64,000 nucleotides of DNA. Source: an uncultured Bacteroidales bacterium. Its GTDB lineage: Bacteria; Bacteroidota; Bacteroidia; Bacteroidales; FEN-979. The stretch spans positions 1 through 64,000 of the forward strand of contig CAIWXI010000096.1 of assembly GCA_903916595.1 (NCBI GenBank). Direction: 5' to 3'. Both the position numbers and the translations under genes were made by a program. The notes beneath the pieces were generated by a model. That model was not told the origin of the DNA and ran no database searches. It saw only the letters and a list, made by a program, of their open reading frames with translations. Below, piece by piece: positions 1 through 7,608 of this stretch. How positions within the stretch are numbered: the stretch's first letter is position 1; every line of letters begins with the position of its first letter.

Positions 1-105
1 CGATGTACGATGTACGATGTACGATGTACGATGTACGATGTACGATGTACGATGTACGATGTAGGATGTACGATGTATGATGTACGATGTACGATGTACG
101 ATGTA
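1..105. repeat. Tandem heptamer array, unit CGATGTA, about 15 units
   Basis: Fifteen consecutive 7-bp units, nearly all CGATGTA with two single-base variants (GGATGTA and TGATGTA). The array is cut by the left edge of the window, so its true length is unknown. A 16-base spacer separates it from a second heptamer array of different sequence. No gene overlaps it; the open frames seen here are a by-product of a stop-free repeat. Confidence 0.95.
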
Positions 106-121
106 CGAGTCACGCGCCACG

Positions 122-324
<203 letters not shown>

Positions 325-360
325 TCACTCCCCTGTTAAAAAATTCACATTGTGATAGAT

Positions 361-389
361 TTTGGGTTTAAGAAAAATGTTTATCTTTG
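361..389 (+). promoter_or_regulatory. Bacteroidota-type promoter for the ferredoxin gene
   Basis: TTTG at 361-364 and TATCTTTG at 382-389 match the Bacteroidota -33 (TTTG) and -7 (TAnnTTTG) elements with a 17-bp gap. The ferredoxin ATG lies 55 bases downstream. The promoter starts about 35 bp after the end of the heptamer array. Confidence 0.7.
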
Positions 390-444
390 CAGCAGGAAAC
401 GTAATTACTAACCAGGCCTGCTTGCAGGCGTAAATTCAATAAAC

Positions 445-612
445 ATGGCATACATTATCAATGAAGATTGCACTGCTTGTGGAACCTGTATCGACGAATG
501 CCCCGTTGAAGCTATTTCCGAAGGTGATATCTATAAGATTAACCCTGAAACCTGCACCGACTGCGGAGCATGCGCTGATGTATGCCCTGTAGAAGCCATT
601 CATCCGGAATAA
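445..612 (+). CDS. 2[4Fe-4S] ferredoxin, 55 aa
   Basis: Small soluble electron carrier of the bacterial (clostridial) 2[4Fe-4S] type. The 55-residue protein begins MAYIINEDC and carries two complete CxxCxxCxxxCP motifs, one in each half (CTACGTCIDECP and CTDCGACADVCP), the pattern that binds two [4Fe-4S] clusters. Length is normal for the family. It has its own promoter and is followed directly by a strong hairpin terminator, so it is probably a single-gene transcript. Likely partners are ferredoxin-dependent enzymes such as the 2-oxoacid:ferredoxin oxidoreductase at 9-11.8 kb and the glycyl radical activase at 14.3 kb; that pairing is inference. Confidence 0.93.
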   Translation: MAYIINEDCTACGTCIDECPVEAISEGDIYKINPETCTDCGACADVCPVEAIHPE

Positions 613-630
613 CACATGCCAGATAAAATT

Positions 631-666
631 AAAACGGGCGGCTCAATTTATTGAGCCGCCCGTTTT
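631..666. terminator. Bidirectional hairpin terminator between ferredoxin and lpxH
   Basis: A perfect 16-bp inverted repeat (arms 631-646 and 651-666) with a 4-base TTTA loop, GC-rich core GGGCGGCTC and A/T tails on both sides. It sits between the converging ferredoxin and lpxH genes and can end transcription from either side. Confidence 0.9.
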
Positions 667-668
667 AA

Positions 669-1478
669 TTATTCCCGGAACTCCTTCAGGGATAATTTTT
701 CCCCGTCAAATACTGCGTAGGTGAAATGCGTGAGCCAGTCGCCCAGCACAACCTGGGTGGCCTTTTCAGATAAATGAGTTTCAACCGGATAGTGATAGTG
801 CCCATAGAGCAGATAATCCAACCCGGGATGCTCTTTCAGAAGTTCAAGTGAGTGCAGTGTGATGCGTCCGTTGATAAGCCTCAGGTTTCTTTCTTCTTCC
901 TTTTTTTCTTTTTTTAAGGCTGCATTCCGGCTCTTCCTCGACCAGAATAATGCAAGACTAATCCCCAGGTCGGGATGTATGAATCTGAAAAGCCATTGGT
1001 TTACACGGCTCGCAAAGACTTTCTTTATGAACTTATACCCATGGTCGCCAGGTCCGAGTCCGTCGCCATGAGCCAGGTAAAAATTCTTACCGTAAAATGT
1101 TTTAAATTCCGGTTCGCGGTGAAGTTGCAGTCCGATTTCATCCTGCAGGTATGAGAATGCCCACATATCGTGGTTTCCGCGAAAGAGGTGAATAGGGATT
1201 GGGGATTTGGAATTGGGGGTTCGGGAGCCTGTATCCTGCATCCCACATCCTGCATCTGTAATTTCTGCCAACTTTCCCAAAAGCCTCGTATATCCCTTTG
1301 GTACAGTGTGCTTGTATTCAAACCAGAAATCAAACAGATCGCCCATCAGGTAAATCTCAGCAGCATCCTCGCGGGCCATATCAAGCCAGTTGACAAATTT
1401 TTTCTCCCGTTCCAGGCTTTTCTTACGATCGGGTATGCCCAGGTGAAAATCCGATGCGAAATATATTTTTTTATTCAT
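669..1478 (-). CDS. lpxH: UDP-2,3-diacylglucosamine pyrophosphatase LpxH-like metallophosphoesterase with an in-frame repeat insertion
   Basis: Calcineurin-like phosphoesterase of the LpxH family, which hydrolyses UDP-2,3-diacylglucosamine to lipid X and UMP in lipid A synthesis at the inner membrane face. Metal-site motifs appear in order: DFH near residue 10, GDLFDFW at 46-52, GNHD at 101-104, a later HGD, and YGHYH near the C-terminus. The start used is the ATG of MNKKIYFASDFHLG; a longer frame upstream would overlap the preceding gene and adds nothing family-like. Residues of about 74-93 (DAGCGMQD followed by a Pro/Ser-rich piece) are encoded by heptamer repeats (1195-1259) and separate the GD and GNHD motifs; without them the protein has the usual length. 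It lies 19 bp downstream of the lipoprotein gene, in one operon with the Nudix and mnmD genes. Confidence 0.85.
   Translation of the reverse strand: MNKKIYFASDFHLGIPDRKKSLEREKKFVNWLDMAREDAAEIYLMGDLFDFWFEYKHTVPKGYTRLLGKLAEITDAGCGMQDTGSRTPNSKSPIPIHLFRGNHDMWAFSYLQDEIGLQLHREPEFKTFYGKNFYLAHGDGLGPGDHGYKFIKKVFASRVNQWLFRFIHPDLGISLALFWSRKSRNAALKKEKKEEERNLRLINGRITLHSLELLKEHPGLDYLLYGHYHYPVETHLSEKATQVVLGDWLTHFTYAVFDGEKLSLKEFRE
1195..1259. repeat. Compound heptamer repeat inside lpxH
   Basis: About four units of a GGGATTG-like heptamer (1195-1222), a short junction, then four units of the CATCCTG family (1232-1259). Both families occur elsewhere in the window as separate arrays (59468 and 122). The insert keeps the lpxH frame open and adds roughly 20 residues just before GNHD. 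Confidence 0.85.
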
Positions 1479-1497
1479 GACGGCAAATATCGTGATT

Positions 1498-2280
1498 TTA
1501 TCCTGAACCCTCTTTTGATTGCTGCAATTGCCTTGCCCGGATGATCCGTTTATGATGAAAGCCGGCATGCTGGTTACCGGGAAACGCTTTGCCAAGAGAA
1601 CTGTCGAGTCTCAGAAAGTATACTGAATCCAAATCAAACGTAAGAACAGGACTTAAACTTAAACTATGGTTCAAAACCAGCAGTGAAGTAAGCGAGACCG
1701 GGTGACTGTTTAAATAGTTTATTTCAAGTTCTCTCTGTTTTTCCCAGATCGGTTTCAGGCTTTCATCCAGTTTGAGGGTAAGAGCTGCAAAATCGGGGTC
1801 ATCCTGGTGGGTGATCAGGATGTTTTCCAGCGAATCGAAGCCTGATTTATTCACAGCCGAAGCCTTGAAAAATGCTTGAAGGTCTTTGCTGGCCTGAGAT
1901 CCGGTGATAATGACATCCGCAGGAAATGATAAAAAGGAGCCCGAAACGAATACTGAATCACCCGGATGCAGCTCGAGAACCAGAGGAGCAAGTTTAGGAA
2001 GCCTCAGAATATAAAGTCCGGTTTCGGCCGGTTTCAGCCTGAAAAGAAAATCTCCCTTAGCGTCAGGTACTACTGAATCAAGGTTTGCGCTACCCTCCAG
2101 TAAGAGTTCCTGCAGCAAAATCATCCTGCATCCCGCATCCTGCATCCTGCATCCCGCATCCTGCATCCTGCATCCCGCATCCTGCATCCTGCCTTTTATA
2201 ACGGTATTGCCCGTTTTTTGACGGCTGCATGAACCGAGTAACATCAGAATCATCAGGCAAATAAGAGCTGACCTGTTCAT
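1498..2280 (-). CDS. Lipoprotein with DUF4369-like domain and repeat insertion
   Basis: A 260-residue predicted lipoprotein: hydrophobic signal followed by lipobox LGSC with Cys18. The region from VIKG at about 27 through the GDFLFRL and GLYILRL segments resembles the DUF4369 domain that usually precedes a thioredoxin-like (TlpA/AhpC-TSA) domain in Bacteroidota. Here no thioredoxin domain or CxxC motif follows, so the protein looks like a shortened relative. Right after VIKG, about 23 residues of MQDAGCR repeats are encoded by ten heptamers (2122-2191), splitting what should be the first beta strand from the rest. The start overlaps the Nudix stop (ATGA), indicating translational coupling. 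Function is unknown; the family link is moderate. Confidence 0.7.
   Translation of the reverse strand: MNRSALICLMILMLLGSCSRQKTGNTVIKGRMQDAGCRMQDAGCRMQDAGCRMILLQELLLEGSANLDSVVPDAKGDFLFRLKPAETGLYILRLPKLAPLVLELHPGDSVFVSGSFLSFPADVIITGSQASKDLQAFFKASAVNKSGFDSLENILITHQDDPDFAALTLKLDESLKPIWEKQRELEINYLNSHPVSLTSLLVLNHSLSLSPVLTFDLDSVYFLRLDSSLGKAFPGNQHAGFHHKRIIRARQLQQSKEGSG
2122..2191. repeat. CATCCYG heptamer array inside the lipoprotein gene, 10 units
   Basis: Ten consecutive heptamers in the order T C T T C T T C T T (T = CATCCTG, C = CATCCCG), which amounts to a 21-bp higher-order period. It is read in frame as a tandem MQDAGCR heptapeptide. Confidence 0.95.
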
Positions 2281-2726
2281 TTCAACTCATTTTTTATCTT
2301 GTGAACGATAAACTTGTCTATGGGAAACGTAAAATCCTCCTCTTTTAGTTCAGAGATCTTCATCCACCGAAAACTTTGAGCCCCGTCGACAGCCGGGATA
2401 TCGAATTTTTTCAAGGTTGTTTTAAAGTTAAATGGCGGATGAATAGTTACCAGGTAATACACGTTGAAAAGCTGCATATTTGTTGGCAACAGAGTCGTGG
2501 GCTGGTAAAAATCAGTTGTATAGAAATGAGTAATATCGCTGATTTCGGAGTTCAGTTCTTCTCTGAATTCACGTTTCAGACATTCGATGGTCCCTTCGCC
2601 ATGTTCCAAAGCACCGCCCGGGAATTTGGTCATAAATATGCCAAGCCGGAATTCGTCGGTGACCAGGATACTGCCATCCGCAGTGAACAGGCCGTAGATA
2701 CGAATATTAAAATGTTTCTCATTCAT
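2277..2726 (-). CDS. Nudix hydrolase
   Basis: A 149-residue Nudix-fold hydrolase. The Nudix box is visible from about residue 37: GGALEHGEG, then REFREEL, giving the expected Gx5Ex7REUxEE pattern that binds divalent metal for hydrolysis of a nucleoside diphosphate linked to another moiety. Substrate cannot be told from the sequence. It lies between mnmD (8 bp gap) and the lipoprotein gene (4 bp overlap), so it belongs to the mnmD-nudix-lipoprotein-lpxH transcription unit. Confidence 0.85.
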   Translation of the reverse strand: MNEKHFNIRIYGLFTADGSILVTDEFRLGIFMTKFPGGALEHGEGTIECLKREFREELNSEISDITHFYTTDFYQPTTLLPTNMQLFNVYYLVTIHPPFNFKTTLKKFDIPAVDGAQSFRWMKISELKEEDFTFPIDKFIVHKIKNELK

Positions 2727-2734
2727 GCTGAAAA

Positions 2735-3403
2735 TTATTTTGTTGCCCTGGTGATTTGCCTTTTCCCTGGCGGACCCGGGATTTTCTCAATGCTGAACCC
2801 GGCGGTTTTCAGTGCCCGGACCACATCTCCTTTGACCGAATAGGTAGTAAGAACTGCCCCGGGTTTCATGGAAGCATAAATCTTGCTGAAGATGTCAGCG
2901 GTCCATAGTTCAGGCTGAACAGCCGGAGAAAAAGCATCAAAAAACACGAGGTCAAAAAAGTTCTGAGGCGGTTGATAATCCTGAAGTTTCAGCTGCAGCT
3001 TACGAAGAGTGAAATTGTTGGTGATAATCTCAGTTTGGATCCAGGATGCAAGATGCAGGATGGAAAAGATTGCGGCACGATCGATTGGGCCGAGCATACC
3101 CGGGTAGTTAAGCTTCGACCATGTTCCGGCTTCAAGAGGAAAGGCTTCGATGGCAGTGTAGATCACCTGCCGGCTCTGAGTTTCTGTATCAATCAGGGTA
3201 AGCAGCGCATTCAGGCCGGTACCAAAACCGACTTCCAGAACATTGACCTGGTCCAGCCCCGGGGAAATATGCCGGAAACCGGATTCAATAAAAATATGCC
3301 TTGATTCCTGGATTGCCCCGTGAGATGAATGATAGGATTCATTCAATTCCGGGTGGAATAGTGTATGGGACCCGTCGTCCGTTGAAATAAGTTTTAATTC
3401 CAT
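2735..3403 (-). CDS. mnmD: tRNA 5-methylaminomethyl-2-thiouridine methyltransferase MnmD
   Basis: A 222-residue SAM-dependent methyltransferase matching the N-terminal (MnmD) half of E. coli MnmC, which makes the last methylation of mnm5s2U34 in tRNA. Features: YHSSHGA near residue 24, SAM loop EVGFGTGLNA near 57, and FFDAFSPAVQPELW near 150, all typical of the family. The FAD-dependent MnmC half is absent, as usual in Bacteroidota. A -7 element (TATATTTG at 3415-3408) lies only 4 bases upstream of the ATG, so the mRNA may be leaderless or nearly so. Three heptamer-like units (3044-3064) are embedded in the coding sequence at ILHLAS. Confidence 0.9.
   Translation of the reverse strand: MELKLISTDDGSHTLFHPELNESYHSSHGAIQESRHIFIESGFRHISPGLDQVNVLEVGFGTGLNALLTLIDTETQSRQVIYTAIEAFPLEAGTWSKLNYPGMLGPIDRAAIFSILHLASWIQTEIITNNFTLRKLQLKLQDYQPPQNFFDLVFFDAFSPAVQPELWTADIFSKIYASMKPGAVLTTYSVKGDVVRALKTAGFSIEKIPGPPGKRQITRATK
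3044..3064. repeat. Three-unit GGATGCA microrepeat inside mnmD
   Basis: GGATGCA, AGATGCA, GGATGGA in a row, exactly 21 bp and in frame. It may be a decayed or minimal member of the CATCCYG family; three short units alone could also be chance. Confidence 0.5.
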
Positions 3404-3407
3404 CTGT

Positions 3408-3415
3408 CAAATATA
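3408..3415 (-). promoter_or_regulatory. -7 promoter element of the mnmD operon
   Basis: On the minus strand TATATTTG matches TAnnTTTG exactly and lies 4 bases before the mnmD ATG. No clear -33 TTTG is seen at the normal spacing. Confidence 0.5.
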
Positions 3416-3436
3416 CTCAAGATGGAGATGTTGTAA

Positions 3437-3592
3437 AACAATTTTGATAAGCAGTTGGTTCAAATTCTGCTCAACAAATTAGTTGACTTTAAGAATGCAG
3501 ATGACGATTATGATCCCAGATGTTTAAAAGGCAAGTACTGGGAACTGATTAAATATGACATAGAAGAACAGGTGAGCGGGCTTCGCAAGTAA
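3437..3592 (+). pseudogene. Possible gene remnant without a start codon
   Basis: A 51-codon open stretch without an ATG, flanked by in-frame stops. It reads as a charged, protein-like sequence (FDKQLVQILLN ... YDPRCLKGKYWELIKYDIEE ... GLRK) rather than repeat or low-complexity translation. It could be the 3' end of a decayed gene or a short gene using TTG at 3455. I do not recognise the family. It fills most of the 290-bp gap between mnmD and the E1 gene, and a heptamer array follows. Confidence 0.3.
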
Positions 3593-3613
3593 AGCAACGA
3601 ATGATTGAAAAAA

Positions 3614-3690
3614 AATCCCGCATCCCGCATCCTGCATCCTGCATCCCGCATCCTGCATCCTGCATCCTGCATCCTGCATCCCGCATCCCG
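3614..3690. repeat. CATCCYG heptamer array, 11 units, at the 3' end of the E1 gene
   Basis: Eleven units in tandem, ending 4 bp before the stop codon of the fused E1 gene. It may act as the downstream boundary of that gene; no classic hairpin terminator is visible there. Confidence 0.95.
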
Positions 3691-3694
3691 GCTT

Positions 3695-6100
3695 TTACCA
3701 CAGCCTCACATACTTGTTCGGGTTGTACTCGTGCATGATTCCGTAAATAGTTTCAAACACGTTTTCGGCATTGGGGTTTGAGAAATAGTCGCCGTCGTTG
3801 CTGTATGCCGGGCGATGGTCAGTTGAGGTTAAGGTACGCGGCTCAATGTCGAGGTAACGATAGCCTTTCTGGCCTTCGAGTACTTTCTGCATCATATATG
3901 CAGTGGCTCCGCCGGGGACGTCTTCGTCGAAGAACACGATTTTATTGGTTTTCTTCAGGGAGTTGACAATTGTTTCTGAAATGTCGAAAGGAACGAGGGT
4001 CTGAACATCGATGAGTTCTACCGAAATGTTGAAGTCTTTGAGCTGTGCAACGGCTTCCTGAGCAATTCGAACGCAGGAACCATAGGTTACCAGGGTTACA
4101 TCGCTGCCTTCATTGAGGATCTCGGGAACGCCGAGAGGAACGCGGAAGCGACCGATATTAGCCGGCATTCTTTCCTTGAGTCTGTATCCATTCAGGGGCT
4201 CAATGATAAGCGCGGGATCGTCGGAGGCTATCATGGTATTGTAGAAGCCTGCAGCCTGGGTCATGTTTCGAGGCACCAGAACATATACTCCTCTTATTGA
4301 GTTTATCACCATACTCAGGGGGGATCCTGAATGCCAGATCCCGACCAGACGGTGACCTCGTGTAGAAATGATCATGGGTACTTTCTGCCCTCCCTTGGTG
4401 CGGTACTGCGTGGTTGCAATATCATCGCTCAGCACCTGCAAGCCGTAAAGCAGATAATCGAAATACTGTATCTCGGTAACCGGTCTGAAGCCTCTTAAGG
4501 CAAGCCCAAGTCCCTGACCGAGAATAGTAAGTTCCCGGATACCTGTGTCGAACACCCTGTTTTCGCCGTACTTTTCCTGCATACCATCGAGGGTTTGATT
4601 CACCCCGCCGATCTTACCCACGTCTTCCCCGAAATACACCATCAGGGGATTATTATTAAGCAGGTAGTCGTTGTTGGCAAGAAGAACTTCACGCCCTGTA
4701 ACAACAGGGGAATCTTCATTAAAGACCGGCTCAACGGCTTCTACCTTGATTGCAGCCTGTGCAGACTCACTGTAGAGATGAGAGCTGTAACGGTCATAAT
4801 TCAGTCTTTTCTGTTCATCCATCCATACTTCAAGATCGGCCTTCATGGGTTTTTTCATGCTGCAGGTCGTACATACATCCCTGAGGATTTTTTTTGCCGA
4901 TGAGATAACATCTTTACGTATAGGTTCGGCCACCAGCTTAAGGTCAGCCACAATTTTGTCGATACGGTCCTGCTTTTTGCACGGACAATTGGTCGTAGAT
5001 ACGACTTTGATCAGTTGTTCCCGCTCTGCCTTGATAGGTGCCTGGAAAGCTTTCCATGCGGTGTCACGGGCGGCTTTAGCTGATTTTACCGATTCTGCTT
5101 CGATCTGTTCAACTTCAGCTGCTGTAGCAAGTTCTGATTCCAGGATCCATTCACGCATTTTACGGTTGCAATCGAAGTCTTTTTCCCACGCAAGCCGTTC
5201 AGTTGATTTGTAACGCTCATGGGAACCCGAGGTGGAATGTCCCTGGGGCTGAGTAAGCTCGGTAACATGGAATACGACAGGTACATGATCTTTTCTGCAT
5301 ATCGATATCCCTTCTTCAAACATATCGATCAAGGAGGGATAATCCCATCCTTTGCAGGTATAAAGCAGGATTCCTCCGGACTTACCTTCCTCTTTGACAA
5401 AGCCTTTCAGGACATCCGAGATGCTTTCCTTTGTAGTCTGATATTTTTTTGGAACGCTGATCCCGTAACCGTCATCCCATATGGCAAGAGCCATAGGAAC
5501 CTGCTGTACTCCTGCTGCATTGATGGTTTCCCAGAAATGGCCTTCCGATGTTGAGGCATCACCAATCATACCGAACGCAACTTCATCGCCGTTTACCGTG
5601 AATTTTTTTCCCGCCTCCTGCATTTCCTTACTTGCCCTGAATGTCTTTGACGCAAGGGCCAGGCCAATCAAACGCGGCATCTGTGCAGCGGTAGGAGAGA
5701 TGTCGCCCGAAGAATTTTTTTGTTTTGTAAGGTCTTTCCATTCCCCTTTTTCATTAAGGCTCCGCGTCGCAAAATGATTATTCATCAGCCTGCCCGCATT
5801 ATCCGGGTTGCGGGTTAGGTCAGTATCTCCGTATATATGGGCGAAGAACCGTTCCTTATCCGACAGCCCTGCAGCCATCATAAAGGTTTGCTCCCTGTAA
5901 TACCCCGAGCGCCAGTCGCCGGGCCTGAAAAATTTCGCCATGGCAATTTGCGGAACTTCTTTTCCATCTCCGAAAATACCGAAGTTGGCTCTTCCGCCAA
6001 GAGCTTCACGGCGACCGAGTAAACTGATTTGTCTTGATTCGCAGGCCAGACGGTAGTCGGCCAGGACTTCTTCTTTAATTAATTTCCTTTGTTTGGTCAT
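3695..6100 (-). CDS. Fused alpha/beta E1 component of a 2-oxoacid dehydrogenase complex
   Basis: An 801-residue thiamine diphosphate enzyme combining E1-alpha (about residues 30-400) and E1-beta (about 460-801) in one chain, the form common in Bacteroidota for the branched-chain or pyruvate-type complex. The alpha half has the thiamine-binding GDASTSEGHFWE segment followed by WDDGYGIS. The beta half has YFGEDVG, RELTILGQG and the Gln-rich lipoyl-partner region FRPVTEIQYFDYLLYG. A linker with a CKK/CTTC cysteine cluster lies near 370-415. No E2 or E3 gene is nearby. The product would feed acyl-CoA formation in parallel with the ferredoxin-dependent enzyme at 9-11.8 kb. Branched-chain specificity is likely but not proven. 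Confidence 0.85.
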   Translation of the reverse strand: MTKQRKLIKEEVLADYRLACESRQISLLGRREALGGRANFGIFGDGKEVPQIAMAKFFRPGDWRSGYYREQTFMMAAGLSDKERFFAHIYGDTDLTRNPDNAGRLMNNHFATRSLNEKGEWKDLTKQKNSSGDISPTAAQMPRLIGLALASKTFRASKEMQEAGKKFTVNGDEVAFGMIGDASTSEGHFWETINAAGVQQVPMALAIWDDGYGISVPKKYQTTKESISDVLKGFVKEEGKSGGILLYTCKGWDYPSLIDMFEEGISICRKDHVPVVFHVTELTQPQGHSTSGSHERYKSTERLAWEKDFDCNRKMREWILESELATAAEVEQIEAESVKSAKAARDTAWKAFQAPIKAEREQLIKVVSTTNCPCKKQDRIDKIVADLKLVAEPIRKDVISSAKKILRDVCTTCSMKKPMKADLEVWMDEQKRLNYDRYSSHLYSESAQAAIKVEAVEPVFNEDSPVVTGREVLLANNDYLLNNNPLMVYFGEDVGKIGGVNQTLDGMQEKYGENRVFDTGIRELTILGQGLGLALRGFRPVTEIQYFDYLLYGLQVLSDDIATTQYRTKGGQKVPMIISTRGHRLVGIWHSGSPLSMVINSIRGVYVLVPRNMTQAAGFYNTMIASDDPALIIEPLNGYRLKERMPANIGRFRVPLGVPEILNEGSDVTLVTYGSCVRIAQEAVAQLKDFNISVELIDVQTLVPFDISETIVNSLKKTNKIVFFDEDVPGGATAYMMQKVLEGQKGYRYLDIEPRTLTSTDHRPAYSNDGDYFSNPNAENVFETIYGIMHEYNPNKYVRLW

Positions 6101-6139
6101 TACTCTTGATAGTTAGTTGTCTATCTCAGATATCTGATA

Positions 6140-6718
6140 TTAATAATTCTCGCCCAGCACCTCAAAATATGCCTGCGGATGCTCACAGGCAGGGCAGTTC
6201 TGCAAGGCTTTCGTGCCAAAATGCACATAGCCGCATTTCCGGCAGACCCAGTAAACTTTTTCTTCTTTTTCGAATACCCGGTTCTTTTCCATGTTGTTCA
6301 GGAGTTTCCTGTATCGTTTTTCATGATGCGCCTCAACCTGAGTGATCAGTTTGTATGCCGTGGCAATTTTCGGAAACCCTTCCCCGGCAGCAACTTTTGC
6401 GAATTCGGGGTAAAGCTCTGTCCATTCTTCTTTTTCACCATCAGCGGCAGATTTCAGGTTTTCGGCAGTACTTCCAATAACGCCAGAAGGATAAGTAGCA
6501 GTTATTTCAACCGGGCCTCCTTCCAAAAAACGAAAAAATGTTTTCGCATGAGACTCTTCATTAAGGGCAGTTTCAAGGAAGAAGGCGGAAATTTGCTCGT
6601 ATCCTTCTTTTTTGGCCTGCTTTGCGAAGAAGGTATAACGGTTCTTTGCCTGAGATTCGCCCGCGAATGATTTCAGAAGGTTCTTTTCGGTAAGAGTTCC
6701 TTTGATCGATTTCTCCAT
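6140..6718 (-). CDS. rbr: Rubrerythrin
   Basis: A 192-residue peroxide-reducing non-haem diiron protein of the anaerobe oxidative-stress system. The four-helix part carries the iron ligand motifs ESQAKNRY, EESHAKTF and, later, EAHHEKRY. The C-terminal rubredoxin-like domain has CRKC and CPAC for the FeS4 centre. Length and domain order are normal. It has its own -7 element 17 bases upstream. The divergent and neighbouring genes (rubredoxin, glutathione peroxidase family, peroxiredoxin) form a peroxide-defence group, and the rubredoxin is a plausible electron donor. Confidence 0.96.
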   Translation of the reverse strand: MEKSIKGTLTEKNLLKSFAGESQAKNRYTFFAKQAKKEGYEQISAFFLETALNEESHAKTFFRFLEGGPVEITATYPSGVIGSTAENLKSAADGEKEEWTELYPEFAKVAAGEGFPKIATAYKLITQVEAHHEKRYRKLLNNMEKNRVFEKEEKVYWVCRKCGYVHFGTKALQNCPACEHPQAYFEVLGENY

Positions 6719-6735
6719 AATCAGGAATTTTAATA

Positions 6736-6743
6736 CAAAGGTA
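6736..6743 (-). promoter_or_regulatory. -7 element of the rubrerythrin gene
   Basis: TACCTTTG on the minus strand, an exact TAnnTTTG match, 17 bases before the ATG. A GGCAGAT heptamer array lies in the -33 region. Confidence 0.65.
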
Positions 6744-6752
6744 AGCTAATTA

Positions 6753-6780
6753 GGCAGATGGCAGATGGCAGACGGCTGCT
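6753..6780. repeat. GGCAGAT heptamer array upstream of rubrerythrin
   Basis: Four 7-bp units (GGCAGAT twice, GGCAGAC, GGCTGCT). It occupies the position of the rubrerythrin -33 box, so unit number could change promoter spacing. Confidence 0.8.
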
Positions 6781-6793
6781 ATGAATTTCCGTT

Positions 6794-6820
6794 CAATCCA
6801 TCAATCAATCAATCAGTCAT
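6794..6820. repeat. CAAT/CATC simple repeat at the rubredoxin stop
   Basis: Imperfect tetranucleotide repeat (CAATCCATCAATCAATCAAT then a variant). The rubredoxin stop codon (6817-6819, minus strand) falls inside it. Confidence 0.75.
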
Positions 6821-6978
6821 TCCATCAATTCATAGTCTTCCTTCCCTACTCCGCATATCGGGCATAGCCAGTCTGACGGGATGTCATCAAAAGCTGTTCC
6901 GGGTGCAATACCGGAATCAGGGTTTCCTTCGCCGGGGTCATAAACATGACCGCAAACTGTGCATTTGTACTTTTTCAT
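6817..6978 (-). CDS. Rubredoxin, 53 aa
   Basis: One-iron FeS4 electron carrier. The 53-residue protein starts [18 protein letters not shown] and ends [15 protein letters not shown], with the two CxxC knuckles and the conserved YDP, GIAPGT and W residues of rubredoxins. Its ATG overlaps the stop codon of the glutathione-peroxidase-family gene (ATGA), so the two are co-translated. Probable role: pass electrons to rubrerythrin, encoded just downstream on the same strand. Confidence 0.95.
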   Translation of the reverse strand: MKKYKCTVCGHVYDPGEGNPDSGIAPGTAFDDIPSDWLCPICGVGKEDYELME

Positions 6979-7523
6979 GGTTTGTTTTCTATCCAGTTAA
7001 TAATTTTATCGCATGTGGGAAGGTCACCCGGAGGAACCATGCCGGCAAGCTTCCCGTTTTCATCGATCATAAATTTCTGAAAATTCCATTTTACAGGAGC
7101 ATCCATTACTCCGTTCTCTTCCTTGCTCGTCAGCCATTGGTAGAGGGGATCCATGTCCTTGCCTTTAACAGAAATCTTCGACATCATAGGGAAGGTAACT
7201 CCATACCGTATTGTGCAGAATTCCCTGATTTGCTTGTTGTCGCCGGGTTCCTGCCTCAAAAAATTGTTTGCAGGGAAACCGATGATCACGAAATTTTTGT
7301 CGGCATACTTTTTATAAAGTTCTTCCAGCTGAGCATATTGCGGAGTGTGACCGCATTTCGAAGCCGTGTTGACCACCAGCACTTTTTTTCCTTTTAATGA
7401 TGCCATGTCAAAAGGCTGGCCTTCAAGGGTGGTCGCCTTGAAATCATAAAATGATTTACCTGATTGTGAATTAGCTATACCTGTCATAAGGATAAATGTA
7501 AAAACCAAAATTAATAATTTCAT
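6975..7523 (-). CDS. Secreted glutathione-peroxidase-family thiol peroxidase
   Basis: A 182-residue peroxidase of the Gpx family with an N-terminal signal peptide (hydrophobic segment ending IANSQ), so it acts in the periplasm or on the envelope. The peroxidatic Cys is in [11 protein letters not shown] and WNFQKF supplies the conserved Trp and Asn. The usual GFPCNQF motif is GFPANNF here: the resolving Cys position is Ala and the Gln is Asn, a variant I believe is common in Bacteroidota. It is coupled to rubredoxin downstream and preceded by TACCTTTG. Confidence 0.88.
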   Translation of the reverse strand: MKLLILVFTFILMTGIANSQSGKSFYDFKATTLEGQPFDMASLKGKKVLVVNTASKCGHTPQYAQLEELYKKYADKNFVIIGFPANNFLRQEPGDNKQIREFCTIRYGVTFPMMSKISVKGKDMDPLYQWLTSKEENGVMDAPVKWNFQKFMIDENGKLAGMVPPGDLPTCDKIINWIENKP

Positions 7524-7547
7524 TTTTTTTAGGATTAATTAATTGCG

Positions 7548-7555
7548 CAAAGGTA
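7548..7555 (-). promoter_or_regulatory. -7 element of the gpx-rubredoxin unit
   Basis: TACCTTTG on the minus strand, 24 bases before the gpx ATG. It faces away from the peroxiredoxin promoter at 7597. Confidence 0.65.
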
Positions 7556-7596
7556 TAAATATTATTTCTATTTATAATAATTCTAAATTAAATGCC

Positions 7597-7604
7597 TAAC
7601 TTTG
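7597..7604 (+). promoter_or_regulatory. -7 element of the peroxiredoxin gene
   Basis: TAACTTTG, exact TAnnTTTG, only 4 bases before the first ATG (7609). The transcript should begin at about that ATG, so either translation is leaderless or the in-frame ATG at 7714 is the real start. Confidence 0.6.
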
Positions 7605-7608
7605 CCAC

